DNA from: Acinetobacter lwoffii
GTDB lineage: Bacteria > Pseudomonadota > Gammaproteobacteria > Pseudomonadales > Moraxellaceae
DNA: 64,000 nucleotides
Direction: 5' to 3'
Assembly (NCBI RefSeq): GCF_022967985.1
Contig: NZ_JALJVC010000011.1
Span: 40,685 to 104,684 of the forward strand
The notes under the pieces are model-generated. The model did no database searches, was not told the origin of the DNA, and saw nothing but the letters and a program-made list of their open reading frames with translations. The position numbers and the translations under genes are program-made. Positions 36,779-45,236 of the stretch are shown here, one piece after another (position 1 is the stretch's first letter; each line of letters starts with the position of its first letter).

Positions 36779-36790
36779 ACAGATGCAAAG

Positions 36791-36820
36791 AAAAAGCCAC
36801 TTTTCGAAGTGGCTTTTTTT
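36791..36820. terminator. Strong terminator ending the ben/cat train
   Basis: AAAAAGCCACTT pairs perfectly with AAGTGGCTTTTT around a TTCG tetraloop, with T- and A-runs outside. It lies between convergent catD and the EamA gene. Confidence 0.92.
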
Positions 36821-36842
36821 ATCTTCTCAATATTCGTTCAGA

Positions 36843-37730
36843 TTAGGCCCAGATCACTAGAATCGCCGCAATCACTACCAAGCCTAGTCCCCAATGCTCC
36901 GCACGTGCCAGTTTATCTTTAAAGAAATATGCCGAAATCAGCATACTAAACAGAATCTCAATTTGTCCTAAGGTTTTCACGACCGGCACACTCATCATGC
37001 TCATGGCAGTAAACCAGCCGAGTGATGCCATAAAACTGCACACACTCACCTTAAAAGTTAAGCCCAGACGCTGCCACATGGCCACTAAAGTCTGGCGACT
37101 GAATAGGCTGAGGTAAAGCAGCATACTCAGGCACTGAAAACTGATCACCATTAACAGCACCCAGGCCGCACGATGCAAGGTGGGTAAAGTGCTTAATTCC
37201 AGACTGGCTTCGCGTACCAGAAGCGAGGTAATGGCAAAACTTAATCCACTGCCAATCCCGATCGCCAATGTTCTCGCTGAAAACCCGCTGACCTGTTGGC
37301 CTTTACTCAATAAAAATACCGCATATCCGCCCAGCGCCACACCAATCCAGGCCAGGAATGACAAATGATCCGCTAAAAAGGTCACGCCAATAATGGCTGC
37401 AAGAATGGCTTCACTTTTCGCCAGCCCCACCCCAACGGCATAATTTTTTTGCTTGAACAGTTGCACCATCAGTGCCGTAGCTAAAATCTGACTGCAACCC
37501 GCAATCACCACATAGACCCAGAACTTGGGCGTGAAGTGAATCACACTTTCAACTGGCTTGAAATAATACAGGCTGCTCAGGTAAAGCGCAGCGAATGGCA
37601 AACCGAAAATAAAGCGTGCCAGGGTGACTCCCCACACATCGACCGTGGTGCTGAGCTGTTTTTGAAAGGCGTTGCGCCAAGCCTGCATAAATGCAGCAAT
37701 TAAAGTGAAAAAAATCCAGCTGAATGCCAT
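36843..37730 (-). CDS. EamA-family (drug/metabolite superfamily) transporter
   Basis: This 295-residue protein has ten predicted membrane segments in two five-helix repeats, the EamA layout. The second repeat contains VVKTLGQIEILFSMLISAYFF. The substrate is unknown; relatives export amino acids or metabolites. It is monocistronic and shares the terminator with catD. Nothing links it functionally to the aromatic genes. Confidence 0.85.
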   Translation of the reverse strand: MAFSWIFFTLIAAFMQAWRNAFQKQLSTTVDVWGVTLARFIFGLPFAALYLSSLYYFKPVESVIHFTPKFWVYVVIAGCSQILATALMVQLFKQKNYAVGVGLAKSEAILAAIIGVTFLADHLSFLAWIGVALGGYAVFLLSKGQQVSGFSARTLAIGIGSGLSFAITSLLVREASLELSTLPTLHRAAWVLLMVISFQCLSMLLYLSLFSRQTLVAMWQRLGLTFKVSVCSFMASLGWFTAMSMMSVPVVKTLGQIEILFSMLISAYFFKDKLARAEHWGLGLVVIAAILVIWA

Positions 37731-38207
37731 CTACTGATCGCTATTACTACAAAAATGAATTAATTCTATGTCTTAACAAAAGGACTGACTAATTAAAAAT
37801 AGGATGCTGGCCAATAGCAGAAAGTTTGGCTTAATTTGGAAAGATTCCAGCTGAAAAAATGCAATGTGATCTGCCAGTCATTTTAAAACGTGAAAATGGT
37901 ACTAATTTTGCTTAGTCAAACCTTCCTAGGCTGATGTGTACAGTGTGTATTTATTCTATATGTTTAAAGTATGTAATTAGACCTGAAGTGTAATTGAACT
38001 CTTTTCTACTTGGCTCCAATATGAAATGCAATAACAACAAGTATTCATCAGTGAAGACGAATACCCCTGTACCAGATCGCCGGATGCTATCTCAAGTAAT
38101 GGCACATTGTTATAGGTGAAATCACCTATAAAACAGTCAGAAAATGACCATTTTTTTGGAAAATTTTGGAATATAAAATTGTGCCTAACAGTTTTTTTAA
38201 TTTTCTT
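37731..38207. other. Intergenic region with a perfect 22-base palindrome
   Basis: No supported gene is seen. TTATAGGTGA (38110-38119) and TCACCTATAA (38122-38131) are perfect inverted 10-mers two bases apart. A 32-codon frame (38021-38119) ends inside the palindrome but has no ribosome binding site. The remainder is AT-rich without clear structure. Confidence 0.4.
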
Positions 38208-38654
38208 TTAAAAATCTGGATAATCCTTTCGCATCGGGATAAAACGGATTCCATGTTCTTCCGTGTATTTTCCCGTTTCCACAAAACCAAAGCGCTTGCA
38301 AATATCCAAGGCATAAAGACTGGATTTTACCGTAATAATTGAATGGCCTTGACGGCGGATCTCGCTTTCTAAAAAGTGCCACATTTGCCGGCGGCCATAA
38401 CCCTGCCCCTGATAGACTTGGTTCAGGAAAAAATGCATGAAGTGTGCAGGTTCCATATAAGCCACGACGCCTATCACCTGATGATCGATTTCTGCCACAA
38501 AATAATGAATGTCCGGACGCTCGAAAATGGTCTGGATCATCTCAGGCTGAAAGCGCTGGCGACCTTCTTCCGAACTGATCACGGCATCGACAAAGGGTGC
38601 AATCACATCGACAATGGCACGAGTATCCTGAAGATTGGCTTTTCTAATTTTCAT
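38208..38654 (-). CDS. GNAT-family N-acetyltransferase
   Basis: The protein is 148 residues with the GNAT fold signature: beta-strand MKIRKANLQDTRAIVDVI, HFMHFFLNQVYQGQGYGRRQ (the acetyl-CoA loop of Q/RxxGxG/A type near 90-100), and a C-terminal LYALDICKRFGFVETGK. The acceptor substrate is not evident. It is monocistronic; the short upstream intergenic region shows no other feature. Confidence 0.83.
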   Translation of the reverse strand: MKIRKANLQDTRAIVDVIAPFVDAVISSEEGRQRFQPEMIQTIFERPDIHYFVAEIDHQVIGVVAYMEPAHFMHFFLNQVYQGQGYGRRQMWHFLESEIRRQGHSIITVKSSLYALDICKRFGFVETGKYTEEHGIRFIPMRKDYPDF

Positions 38655-39060
38655 GTTTTTTTTAATTCCTCTTTATTAGCTTGCTCACATTAAAAATTTT
38701 TTATTCTTAAAAGTTAGCTGTTCTTGAATGGACTTCCCCCAAATTTAAAAACCAGTCGGAATATTTGGTAATATCCTTCAATACGCCTTGTCCGTGTTTT
38801 TAAGATGGCAACTCACTCTATTTAAAAATTTATTTATTTAAAAGCTTGTTTAACTATACTTTTTTATTAAAACAAAGATTCAATTGATGTTTCATTTAAT
38901 ATCAAGCAGCCTATATTTACAATTCATCCATATAGAATTTTCAATGAAATTTTTATGATGTTTCTTTATCAGGAAGAAATTTAGGTAGGCATTCTGAACC
39001 TTTTTTCGTGTTCATCATCGATAAACATTTTAGGTCGTTCGCTTCCCTACAGGGAGTTTA
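38655..39060. other. Divergent promoter region without a gene
   Basis: This AT-rich 406-base stretch lies between the leftward acetyltransferase and the rightward metallopeptidase-like gene. CAGGGAG lies immediately before the latter's ATG. I see no other structure. Confidence 0.4.
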
Positions 39061-40128
39061 ATGAAACATTTTGAATGTGCCGTCTGCAAGCAACAGCTGT
39101 TTTTTTACAAATCAGTTTGTGATCACTGTCTGTCACCGATCGGTTATATCGCTTCGGAAAAAGAGCTATGCGCATTCGAAAAACAGAGTGCTGAGCGATG
39201 GGTTCCAATCGCCAAAAACTACCAGCATGCCAGTTATAAACCCTGTCACAATTATGTAAATTATCAGGTATGCAACTGGATGATTCCCAGCGATGAAGAT
39301 GAGGAATTTTGTGAATCCTGTCAGTTGACCCATGTCATTCCTGATTTGGAAAATTCCGAAAACCTGATTTACTGGTTTCGACTGGAAGAAGCCAAACGTC
39401 GATTCCTGTATTTGGCCCAGCGCATGAACATGATGCCACGCCCTAAAAAGTCTGAAGATGATCCATTTGGTCTGCGTTTTGATTTTCTCCTGCCCCAAGA
39501 AGATAAGCCTGTTTTAATTGGTCATGCCAATGGGGTCATTACCCTAAATGCAATTGAAGCCGATGTAGTTTATCGGGAAACTACACGTGTAAATATGGGT
39601 GAAAACTACCGGACTTTATTAGGTCATTTTCGCCATGAAAGCGGCCATTATTATTTTGCGCTCATGCAACATATGCATCCGGAATTGCTAGATGAATTCC
39701 GTCAGTATTTTGGCGATGAGCGGCAAGACTACAGCAAGGCACTTGAACGCCATTATAACGAAGGCGCACCAATCAACTGGCAGGAAAAGTATATCAGTGC
39801 TTATGCCACCGCCCATCCCTGGGAAGACTGGGCAGAAACCTGGGCACATTATCTGCATATGATGGAAACACTGGAAACTGCCTACTATGGTGGTATGCGT
39901 GTCGAAGGAAATGGCAGCTATCTGGCCAGTATGGATTTTAAAGAATGCCCGATTGGTGGACAGGATTTTGAACACATTCTAGAAAATTGGGTCACCTTGA
40001 CCTTTAATCTGAATGCCTTAAACCGTTGTATGGGCCTGGAAGATGCCTACCCGTTCAAGCTGAGCGAAGCAGTAAAAGACAAGTTACGATTTATTCACCG
40101 GCATGTGCTAGAAAAAGTTTTTAAATAA
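39061..40128 (+). CDS. Zinc-ribbon putative zinc-dependent metallopeptidase
   Basis: This 355-residue cytoplasmic protein has an N-terminal zinc ribbon (CAVCKQQLFF and CDHCLSP, Cys pairs near 7-10 and 26-29). A second Cys group follows (CNWMIPSDEDEEFCESC near 77-93). HFRHESGHYYF near 195-205 carries an HExxH-like metal site (HESGH), with a distal acidic EDWAETWAHY near 256-265. This matches the family annotated as putative zinc-binding metallopeptidase. Function is unproven. It stands alone between divergent and convergent neighbours. Confidence 0.78.
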   Translation: MKHFECAVCKQQLFFYKSVCDHCLSPIGYIASEKELCAFEKQSAERWVPIAKNYQHASYKPCHNYVNYQVCNWMIPSDEDEEFCESCQLTHVIPDLENSENLIYWFRLEEAKRRFLYLAQRMNMMPRPKKSEDDPFGLRFDFLLPQEDKPVLIGHANGVITLNAIEADVVYRETTRVNMGENYRTLLGHFRHESGHYYFALMQHMHPELLDEFRQYFGDERQDYSKALERHYNEGAPINWQEKYISAYATAHPWEDWAETWAHYLHMMETLETAYYGGMRVEGNGSYLASMDFKECPIGGQDFEHILENWVTLTFNLNALNRCMGLEDAYPFKLSEAVKDKLRFIHRHVLEKVFK

Positions 40129-40318
40129 TTTAAAAAGTAATTTTTATAGTAAAAATATAGATGGAATCGGATCAGCAAAGTCTGAAAATATTGATTTTAT
40201 TGTGTATTTTAAAAATTAATATGATTTAAAGAATCCCTGCTCCTGGCGAACCAAGAGCAGCAACTTTTGAATGAATCAGTATTGAGTTTGCTACCTGAAT
40301 ATACGATTTAGGATGTGC

Positions 40319-41488
40319 TTAAATCAGTTCCACAGCAATCGCAGTCGCTTCACCACCACCGATACATAAGGACGCAATCCCTTTCTTGCCGCCAGTACGT
40401 TTTAAGGCATGAATCAAGGTCACAATAATACGAGAGCCAGAAGAACCCAATGGATGACCAAGCGCACAAGCACCACCATTAATGTTCACTTTTGCTGGAT
40501 CAAGCTTAAAGCCATCAATGGCTAACATAGTGACCATGGCGAACGCTTCGTTGATTTCCCAAAGGTCAACCTCCTGAGCATCCCAACCGGTTTTTTTCAG
40601 GACTTTTTCAATCGCACCAACAGGTGCAATAGTAAATTCTGACGGATGCTGCGAATGGCTGGCATAGGCCAGAATATTAGCTAGCGGTTTTAAGTTACGC
40701 TGTGCAGCAATTTCGCTCGAGGTGATCACCAATGCTGAAGCACCATCTGAAATTGAACTGGCATTTGCCGCAGTAATGGTGCCGTCTTTTTTGAACGCTG
40801 GACGCAGAGTTGGAATTTTATCAGCCTTGGCATTTAAAGGTTGCTCATCCTGCTCTACTATCATATCACCTTTACGGCTGCTGACAGTGACCGGCACGAT
40901 TTCATCTTTAAAGAAGCCTTGCTGGACGGCGGTCACGGCTTTATTTAATGAGCCAATCGCATAGTCATCCTGCTGCTCACGCGTATAGCCTTTTTTATCC
41001 GCCATTTCCTGAGCCAAAACTCCCATCGACAGACCTGTTTCAGCATCTTCCAGACCTTCCTGGAACATGTGATCAATGACTTTGCCATGTCCCATGCGGA
41101 AACCGGCACGTGCCTTGTCCATTAAATAGGGTGCGTTTGACATCGACTCCATCCCGCCTGCAACCACAATCTCTGCTGAACCGGCCTTGATCGCATCTGC
41201 TGCCTGCATCACGGCTTTCATGCCTGAACCACAAATTTTATTGATGGTGGTCGCACCAGTTGAATCCGGTAGACCTGCCTGACGCATGGCCTGACGTGCC
41301 GGACCCTGTTTTAAACCGGCTGGCAGTACGCAGCCCATGATCACTTCATCAATATCATTGGCCGCCAATCCTGCACGTGCCACCACTTCTTTAATTGCCA
41401 CAGCACCCAAATCCGGCGCGGTACAGCTTGAAAGTGAACCTTGAAAACCGCCCATCGCGGTACGTACTGCATCTACAATTACGATCAT
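40319..41488 (-). CDS. Acetyl-CoA C-acyltransferase (thiolase)
   Basis: The product is 389 residues from the ATG at 41488 (MIVIVDAVRTAMGG), which has AAGGATG upstream; earlier ATGs would add an uncharacteristic leader. The catalytic Cys is in INKICGSGMKAV near 88, the His in ALGHPLGSSGSR near 348 and the second Cys in CIGGGEA near 379. Acetyl-CoA acetyltransferase and 3-ketoacyl-CoA thiolase activities are both possible. It is 83 bases downstream of an acyl-CoA dehydrogenase gene in the same direction, suggesting a fatty or branched acyl-CoA degradation unit. Confidence 0.9.
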   Translation of the reverse strand: MIVIVDAVRTAMGGFQGSLSSCTAPDLGAVAIKEVVARAGLAANDIDEVIMGCVLPAGLKQGPARQAMRQAGLPDSTGATTINKICGSGMKAVMQAADAIKAGSAEIVVAGGMESMSNAPYLMDKARAGFRMGHGKVIDHMFQEGLEDAETGLSMGVLAQEMADKKGYTREQQDDYAIGSLNKAVTAVQQGFFKDEIVPVTVSSRKGDMIVEQDEQPLNAKADKIPTLRPAFKKDGTITAANASSISDGASALVITSSEIAAQRNLKPLANILAYASHSQHPSEFTIAPVGAIEKVLKKTGWDAQEVDLWEINEAFAMVTMLAIDGFKLDPAKVNINGGACALGHPLGSSGSRIIVTLIHALKRTGGKKGIASLCIGGGEATAIAVELI

Positions 41489-41571
41489 TTTAGTTTCATC
41501 CTTTTTCATCATTGTTATCCACACTGCACAGCCGAAGCTCTACAGTGTTGGTCCTTCGCAATCATTGCGGT

Positions 41572-43353
41572 TTAAGCCTGTGCGGTAAAATAGTCTTCAG
41601 GCAACTGCATGACCAGTTCCGCACCGGCCTGAATACGTTGAATTCGTGCACTCAAATCCGGAAGTACTTTGGCCACATAGTAATTGGCCAGTACCAGTTT
41701 GTTCTGGAAGTAGCTGTCGTCTTTGGCTGCAGCGGCTTTGCTAATCCGCGCATACATATAGACAAAGCTGAGCAACCCTACCGCATGTAAATAATCGACA
41801 GCAATCGCGTTAGCGAAATCAGGATTCAGTCTAGACTGCTCGACGATGAATCTGGTGATGTCTTCGAGTTGCTGACAGGTCTCTAATGTCACCGTTTTAA
41901 TCGTCAATGAATCATCTAGACTTTGTGCAAATTCACGGATTTCAGCAATATATTCCGCGATATAAGAACCATTACATTTGGTGGTTTTACGCCCAATCAG
42001 GTCAATCGCCTGCACGCCATTGGTGCCTTCATAAATCTGTGAAATACGCAGGTCACGAATACACTGTTCCATGCCCCATTCACGGATATAGCCATGACCA
42101 CCGAAGCACATTTGTGCTTCCAGTGCAGAATCCAGTGCCTTGTCGGTTAAGTAAGCTTTGGCGATTGGCGTCAACAAGGCCACACGGTCAGTCGCTTTAC
42201 GCACGGCTTCAGGGTTGGTTGAGTATTTGGTAATATCCAGTTGTTGACCCACATACACTGCAAACGCACGCGAAGCTTCATTGTTGGCTCGTACATTGAG
42301 CAGCATACGGCGTACATCGCCATGTACCAGAATCGAATCGGCTGATTTTTCTGGAGATTTTGCACCAGTTGATGCACGGCCCTGTAAACGATCCGTCGCA
42401 TATTGTGCTGCATTCTGGTAGGAAAATTCTGCTGCACCGATGCCCTGAATCCCCATAGATAAACGTTCGTAGTTCATCATCACGAACATGCCGGCCAGAC
42501 CTTCATTTTCATTACCAACCATATAGCCCTTGGCGCCGTCAAAGTTCATGACACAGGTCGCCGAGCCTTTAATTCCCATTTTATGTTCGATCGAACCGGC
42601 AGCTACTGTATTACGCTCACCCAGTGAACCATCGGCATTGATCAGGAATTTCGGCACAATAAATAATGAAATACCACGTGAACCTGCTGGTGCATTCGGA
42701 GTTTTTGCCAGCACCAGATGAATGATATTTTCACTCAGATCATGCTCACCGCTGGTAATAAAAATTTTGGTACCGGTAATATTGTACGAACCATCTTCAT
42801 TCGGTTCAGCTTTGGTCTTGATAATGCCAAGATCTGTGCCGGAATGTGGTTCAGTCAGACACATAGTGCCCGACCATTCACCCGTATAGAATTTTGGTAA
42901 ATAAGTTTCTTTCTGTTCCTGTGAGGCGCGGTCACTGATCGCCATACCTGCACCCACCGTTAATAACGGATAAAGCATGAAAGATGGATTGGTGCTCCAG
43001 ATCATTTCATCCGCCAGAACCGTGAGCATTTTCGGCATGTTTTGCCCACCCCATTCTTCAGGAGCACCCAAGCCCACCCAGCCACCTTCGGCAAACTGTC
43101 TGAAAGCTTCTTTAAAACCTTTTGGTGTCGTCACTTCACCGTTTTTAAACTGAGCACCACCTTCTTCATCAGCAGGACGATTCAGGTCAAGAATGACATT
43201 TTTAGAAAATTTGGCCATCTCTTCCAGAATTGCATTTGCCGTCGCCATATCTAAATGTGCAAGATTTTCATTACCTTGCCAAAATTGTTCAGCTTGGAAT
43301 ACATCATTTAAAATAAATTCCATGTCTTTTAGCGGCGCATTATAAATCGGCAT
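41572..43353 (-). CDS. Acyl-CoA dehydrogenase (long form with C-terminal domain)
   Basis: The flavoprotein is 593 residues, longer than classical acyl-CoA dehydrogenases (about 380). It belongs to the subgroup with an extra C-terminal helical domain, which includes DmdC-like enzymes. Flavin-binding stretches are CLTEPHSGTDLG and ITGTKIFITSGEHD near 165-200. The region YEGTNGVQAIDLIGRK near 440 holds the probable catalytic Glu. The substrate chain type is not readable. The divergent TetR gene 500 bases away is a plausible regulator. Confidence 0.88.
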   Translation of the reverse strand: MPIYNAPLKDMEFILNDVFQAEQFWQGNENLAHLDMATANAILEEMAKFSKNVILDLNRPADEEGGAQFKNGEVTTPKGFKEAFRQFAEGGWVGLGAPEEWGGQNMPKMLTVLADEMIWSTNPSFMLYPLLTVGAGMAISDRASQEQKETYLPKFYTGEWSGTMCLTEPHSGTDLGIIKTKAEPNEDGSYNITGTKIFITSGEHDLSENIIHLVLAKTPNAPAGSRGISLFIVPKFLINADGSLGERNTVAAGSIEHKMGIKGSATCVMNFDGAKGYMVGNENEGLAGMFVMMNYERLSMGIQGIGAAEFSYQNAAQYATDRLQGRASTGAKSPEKSADSILVHGDVRRMLLNVRANNEASRAFAVYVGQQLDITKYSTNPEAVRKATDRVALLTPIAKAYLTDKALDSALEAQMCFGGHGYIREWGMEQCIRDLRISQIYEGTNGVQAIDLIGRKTTKCNGSYIAEYIAEIREFAQSLDDSLTIKTVTLETCQQLEDITRFIVEQSRLNPDFANAIAVDYLHAVGLLSFVYMYARISKAAAAKDDSYFQNKLVLANYYVAKVLPDLSARIQRIQAGAELVMQLPEDYFTAQA

Positions 43354-43852
43354 TTTTAAATTCCTTAAAGGGTGATACTCAATCCTGTTGCCAAATATTT
43401 TCTAATTTTCATTAGAATCCAAACAGGCGATTTTAAAATCGTGATATCCAATTCTTGCAGTATTAAATCTATATCTAGATTCATAAAGTTGCCTTAAAAA
43501 TCACGTCTTCATGTTCAGTATGAGTGACTGAATATGCCAGCTTAATATTGATCTACTTTCCGTACTAAACCCTGATAAATATGAGCTTAAAACAGTCGAA
43601 GGATTTAGCTTCGTGCGCTGAAACAATAAAATAATTATACTGAAAATGGAATTTTATTTAGCAAAGTTGATCTCTAGGGTTCAGTTTTCTTGACAATATT
43701 TCTGTCTGCTTAGCATCGCTATTTTTATTTGTCAGCAGTTGCTGCATAAATATACAAAATGAGATAAATATCACGACCTTAGTTTTATAGCCATCGCGTG
43801 CAAAATTGCATATCCTTGAAAGGTTCTTTTTCGAAAAGTATGGACCAAGAAG
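43354..43852. other. Divergent promoter region between acyl-CoA dehydrogenase and TetR genes
   Basis: This is 499 bases with no gene visible. The short palindrome CTTTTTCGAAAAG (43825-43837) is close to the TetR start and could be part of an operator, but it is too simple to be convincing. Confidence 0.35.
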
Positions 43853-44458
43853 ATGACGACTGTAAGACAGCAGAACTTCCTTCTTCGTAAAGAGAAGATC
43901 CTCAGCATGGCGGAAAGCCTGCTACTGGATAATAATCAGGACATTACCCTGAGTGAGCTGGCCAGTGAACTGGACATCGCAAAAGGAACCATCTACAAAC
44001 ATTTTAAAAGCAAGAACCAGTTATATTTAGAACTGATTATTCTGAATGAAAAAAGAATTCTAGAAATATCAAAAAAGCATAATAACGATATTAAAAATTA
44101 TGTTTCACAATATATGCTCTATCACATGCTCAATTCAAACCGAACCATCCTGTTGCATGTCATTGAAGAGCGTTTAACCAATAACGAAAAAAATATGAAA
44201 GAGTTATTTCAGGAGCTTTATCGTATTCGTGAAGAACGAATTATCCGGATTAAAGACATCACCCATGATTATCTGGTGGCTTTAGAAAGTGCTATGTCGA
44301 TTCGCGATTATTTGTCTTATATCTGGACAGTCACCTATGGCGCTTCGCTGTTATTAAATTCGACCAATTACCAAAAAGCGATTGGGTCACGTGAACGTCT
44401 GATTAAGCTGTATATTAATCAGGCACTCATGACGCCAGATAAAATCTCATCGGTATAA
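43853..44458 (+). CDS. TetR-family transcriptional regulator
   Basis: This 201-residue protein has a TetR helix-turn-helix at about 28-50 (ITLSELASELDIAKGTIYKHF, one residue pattern typical of TetR). The ligand-binding domain is helical and unremarkable, and no inducer can be inferred. It is divergent from the acyl-CoA dehydrogenase/thiolase pair, which it may repress. It is followed by a strong terminator. Confidence 0.87.
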   Translation: MTTVRQQNFLLRKEKILSMAESLLLDNNQDITLSELASELDIAKGTIYKHFKSKNQLYLELIILNEKRILEISKKHNNDIKNYVSQYMLYHMLNSNRTILLHVIEERLTNNEKNMKELFQELYRIREERIIRIKDITHDYLVALESAMSIRDYLSYIWTVTYGASLLLNSTNYQKAIGSRERLIKLYINQALMTPDKISSV

Positions 44459-44468
44459 TCACTATAAT

Positions 44469-44499
44469 AAAAAATGCCTGATTCGATCAGGCATTTTTT
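44469..44499. terminator. Terminator after the TetR gene
   Basis: TGCCTGAT pairs with ATCAGGCA around TCG, extended by A6 and T6 on the two sides, so it can work in both directions (TetR gene on the left, copper operon on the right). Confidence 0.9.
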
Positions 44500-44552
44500 A
44501 TTTGGCTGTATAATTTCATACGATCATTAAGCGCGATCTAACACGACAATGA

Positions 44553-44747
44553 TCAGGCTGCCACAGGCGGGAAACCATCTTCAGTTAAAGCTGCAACAAT
44601 CTCAGACTCACTGGCTGTCGATTCAACTTCAAGCAGCTTAGTGGCCACATCAATATTCACAGTGGCATTCTCATCCAGATCTTTAATCGTAGCCGTGACA
44701 CTGCGCGCGCAGCCACCACAGGTCATGTTTTCAATACGGAATTTCAT
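44553..44747 (-). CDS. Copper chaperone-like heavy-metal-associated (HMA) protein
   Basis: The 64-residue single HMA domain starts at the ATG at 44747 (MKFRIENMTCGGC). The metal-binding motif is MTCGGC (Cys10 and Cys13). This CxxC fold carries Cu(I) to the P-type ATPase. It is the last gene of a copA-cueR-HMA group on the minus strand, 78 bases after cueR. It is CopZ-like by context; the exact ortholog name is not certain, and the motif GG in place of AS/SH is slightly unusual. Confidence 0.85.
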   Translation of the reverse strand: MKFRIENMTCGGCARSVTATIKDLDENATVNIDVATKLLEVESTASESEIVAALTEDGFPPVAA

Positions 44748-44825
44748 GTTTAGCTCCATAGGATCAATTTAAAGTTTATCTGATTCGGCAGACTATATTT
44801 AATCTGAGTTGAATTGCAGATCTGG

Positions 44826-45236
44826 TCAGTGCTGTTCAGGAACGACACCCTGTTCAATCTGTTTTAAAATCTGGCAATCGGACTGTTCATTGCCGGCACA
44901 CTGCTCAACCGATTGCTGTAAAATTAATAGCATATGCTGCATATCGGCAATTTTCTGTTGTAAAAACTGGATATGTTTTTGTGCCAGCTGTTTGACCTCA
45001 CTACTCTGGCGTGAGCTGTTCAACCACAGACCGAGTAATTCTTTCATCTGCTCTGAAGAAAATCCAAGTTCACGTGCATGCTGGATAAAGCTTAAGGTTT
45101 TAATATCCGCGTCACTATAAACCCGATAACCTGTATCACTGCGTTTCGGAGCCGGCAACAAACCAATATCTTCATAATAACGAATCATTTTCGCAGAGAT
45201 GCCAGAACGTTTTGCTGCCTGACCAATATTCATCAT
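44826..45236 (-). CDS. cueR: MerR-family copper-responsive regulator
   Basis: This 136-residue protein has an N-terminal MerR winged helix ([21 protein letters not shown]), a dimerisation helix and a C-terminal metal loop CAGNEQSDC, with the two cysteines seven residues apart as in CueR (Cys112 and Cys120). It activates copA when Cu(I) binds. Its ATG overlaps the copA stop (ATGA), so it is co-translated with copA. A CueR-type promoter lies upstream of copA. Confidence 0.9.
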   Translation of the reverse strand: MMNIGQAAKRSGISAKMIRYYEDIGLLPAPKRSDTGYRVYSDADIKTLSFIQHARELGFSSEQMKELLGLWLNSSRQSSEVKQLAQKHIQFLQQKIADMQHMLLILQQSVEQCAGNEQSDCQILKQIEQGVVPEQH

